From assembly GCF_036227105.1 (NCBI RefSeq), contig NZ_CP109434.1:6110501-6174500 (forward strand): a stretch of DNA of 64,000 bases, written 5' to 3'. The DNA is from Amycolatopsis sp. NBC_01488. GTDB lineage: Bacteria; Actinomycetota; Actinomycetes; Mycobacteriales; Pseudonocardiaceae. The notes under the pieces were generated by a model. The model was given only the letters and a program-made list of their open reading frames with translations. It ran no database searches and was not told the DNA's origin. A program made the translations under genes and the position numbers. Below are positions 63,827 to 64,000 of the stretch, in pieces (the first letter of the stretch is position 1; the number at the start of each line of letters is the position of its first letter).

Positions 63827-64000
63827 ATGGAATTGCTGACGCCCTGGGACGGTTCGAGGGTCGGGTTGGATCAGGATGAAATGCGTCGGCACAATCGCGG
63901 TGCTTTTCTTCGCCTTGTGCACCTGAGCGGCGAAATCTCGCGGGCTGACCTCGCGAGACGGATGAACCTCAATCGAAGCACGATCAAGACGCTGACGGCG
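63827..64000 (+). CDS. ROK-family regulator, N-terminal part (runs off the window)
   Basis: From ATG 63827 the frame is open to the window edge. Residues 18-58 read DEMRRHNRGAFLRLVHLSGE and ISRADLARRMNLNRSTIKTL, the MarR-like helix-turn-helix that precedes the kinase-like domain in ROK repressors. These proteins usually control sugar uptake genes. Only 58 residues are visible. Confidence 0.75.
   Translation, partial: MELLTPWDGSRVGLDQDEMRRHNRGAFLRLVHLSGEISRADLARRMNLNRSTIKTLTA

Noticed and set aside
1..64000. tRNA, rRNA, CRISPR arrays, riboswitches
   Set aside because: I looked for cloverleaf-like clusters, regularly spaced repeats and conserved leader structures and saw none; a covariance-model scan would be decisive.

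Overview
The window is very GC-rich DNA from a filamentous actinomycete, most likely a member of the Pseudonocardiaceae such as Amycolatopsis. This rests on codon use, GTG/TTG starts, DUF574-type methyltransferases, a LAL-type LuxR regulator, calerythrin-like EF-hand proteins, an InhA-like FabI and the kinds of insertion sequence present. It reads as an accessory, decaying part of the chromosome: intact operons sit between truncated or frameshifted genes, integrase remnants and insertion sequences. No tRNA, rRNA or CRISPR array was seen.

Layout. 1-5.9 kb: a partial IS3 transposase, remnants of an integrase and of three other genes, an unusual 601-residue helical plus beta-propeller protein (2322-4127, minus) and a dead IS3 element (4580-5896). 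6.2-9.9 kb: a plus-strand operon of an alpha/beta hydrolase, a SnoaL-like protein, two SDRs, a VOC protein and a broken F420-type oxidoreductase. 9.9-16.4 kb: a LAL regulator divergent from a PaoABC-type aldehyde oxidoreductase operon with two lesions. 16.4-21.3 kb: an integrase remnant, a frameshifted secreted lipase, a decayed and an intact EF-hand protein, a CMD-family remnant and an Lcp/MpaB-type oxygenase. 22.3-23.7 kb: IS256 copy 1. 25.3-28 kb: a minus-strand operon of methylglyoxal synthase, an in-frame acetaldehyde dehydrogenase/KAS III chimera, and FabI. 28-34 kb: mostly remnants (FAD oxidoreductase, MmgE/PrpD, BisC-like enzyme). 34.4-39.5 kb: a DUF574 methyltransferase, an anti-sigma-type ATPase, an intact IS21 element and a truncated second DUF574 gene. 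39.5-46.6 kb: a GH13 fragment, a broken DUF11-repeat protein, truncated NRPS genes and an orphan Vsr endonuclease. 47-50 kb: an AbrB-like gene with a truncated integrase, then a divergent TetR/SDR pair around a palindromic operator. 50.3-51.8 kb: IS256 copy 2 with an 8-bp target duplication. 52-56 kb: a secreted GH2 glycosidase with ricin-type lectin repeats, and transposon debris. 56.3-63.4 kb: an undamaged catabolic operon (LysR, FAD oxidoreductase, IlvD/Edd dehydratase, MFS transporter, aconitase-X large and small subunits). The window ends in a broken VOC gene and the start of a ROK regulator.

How the genes work together. The best-preserved system is the aconitase-X operon: uptake by the MFS protein, then two dehydrations and an FAD-linked redox step, controlled by the LysR protein through a box just upstream of the FAD gene. 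The PaoABC-like genes would oxidise aldehydes but are probably inactive as read. The methylglyoxal synthase, dehydrogenase/KAS III chimera and FabI form an odd operon linking aldehyde or acyl-CoA chemistry with fatty-acid synthesis; it could be a resistance or specialised-metabolism locus, or the scar of a deletion. Many lesions are single-base indels, so read errors in the assembly cannot be excluded without raw data.
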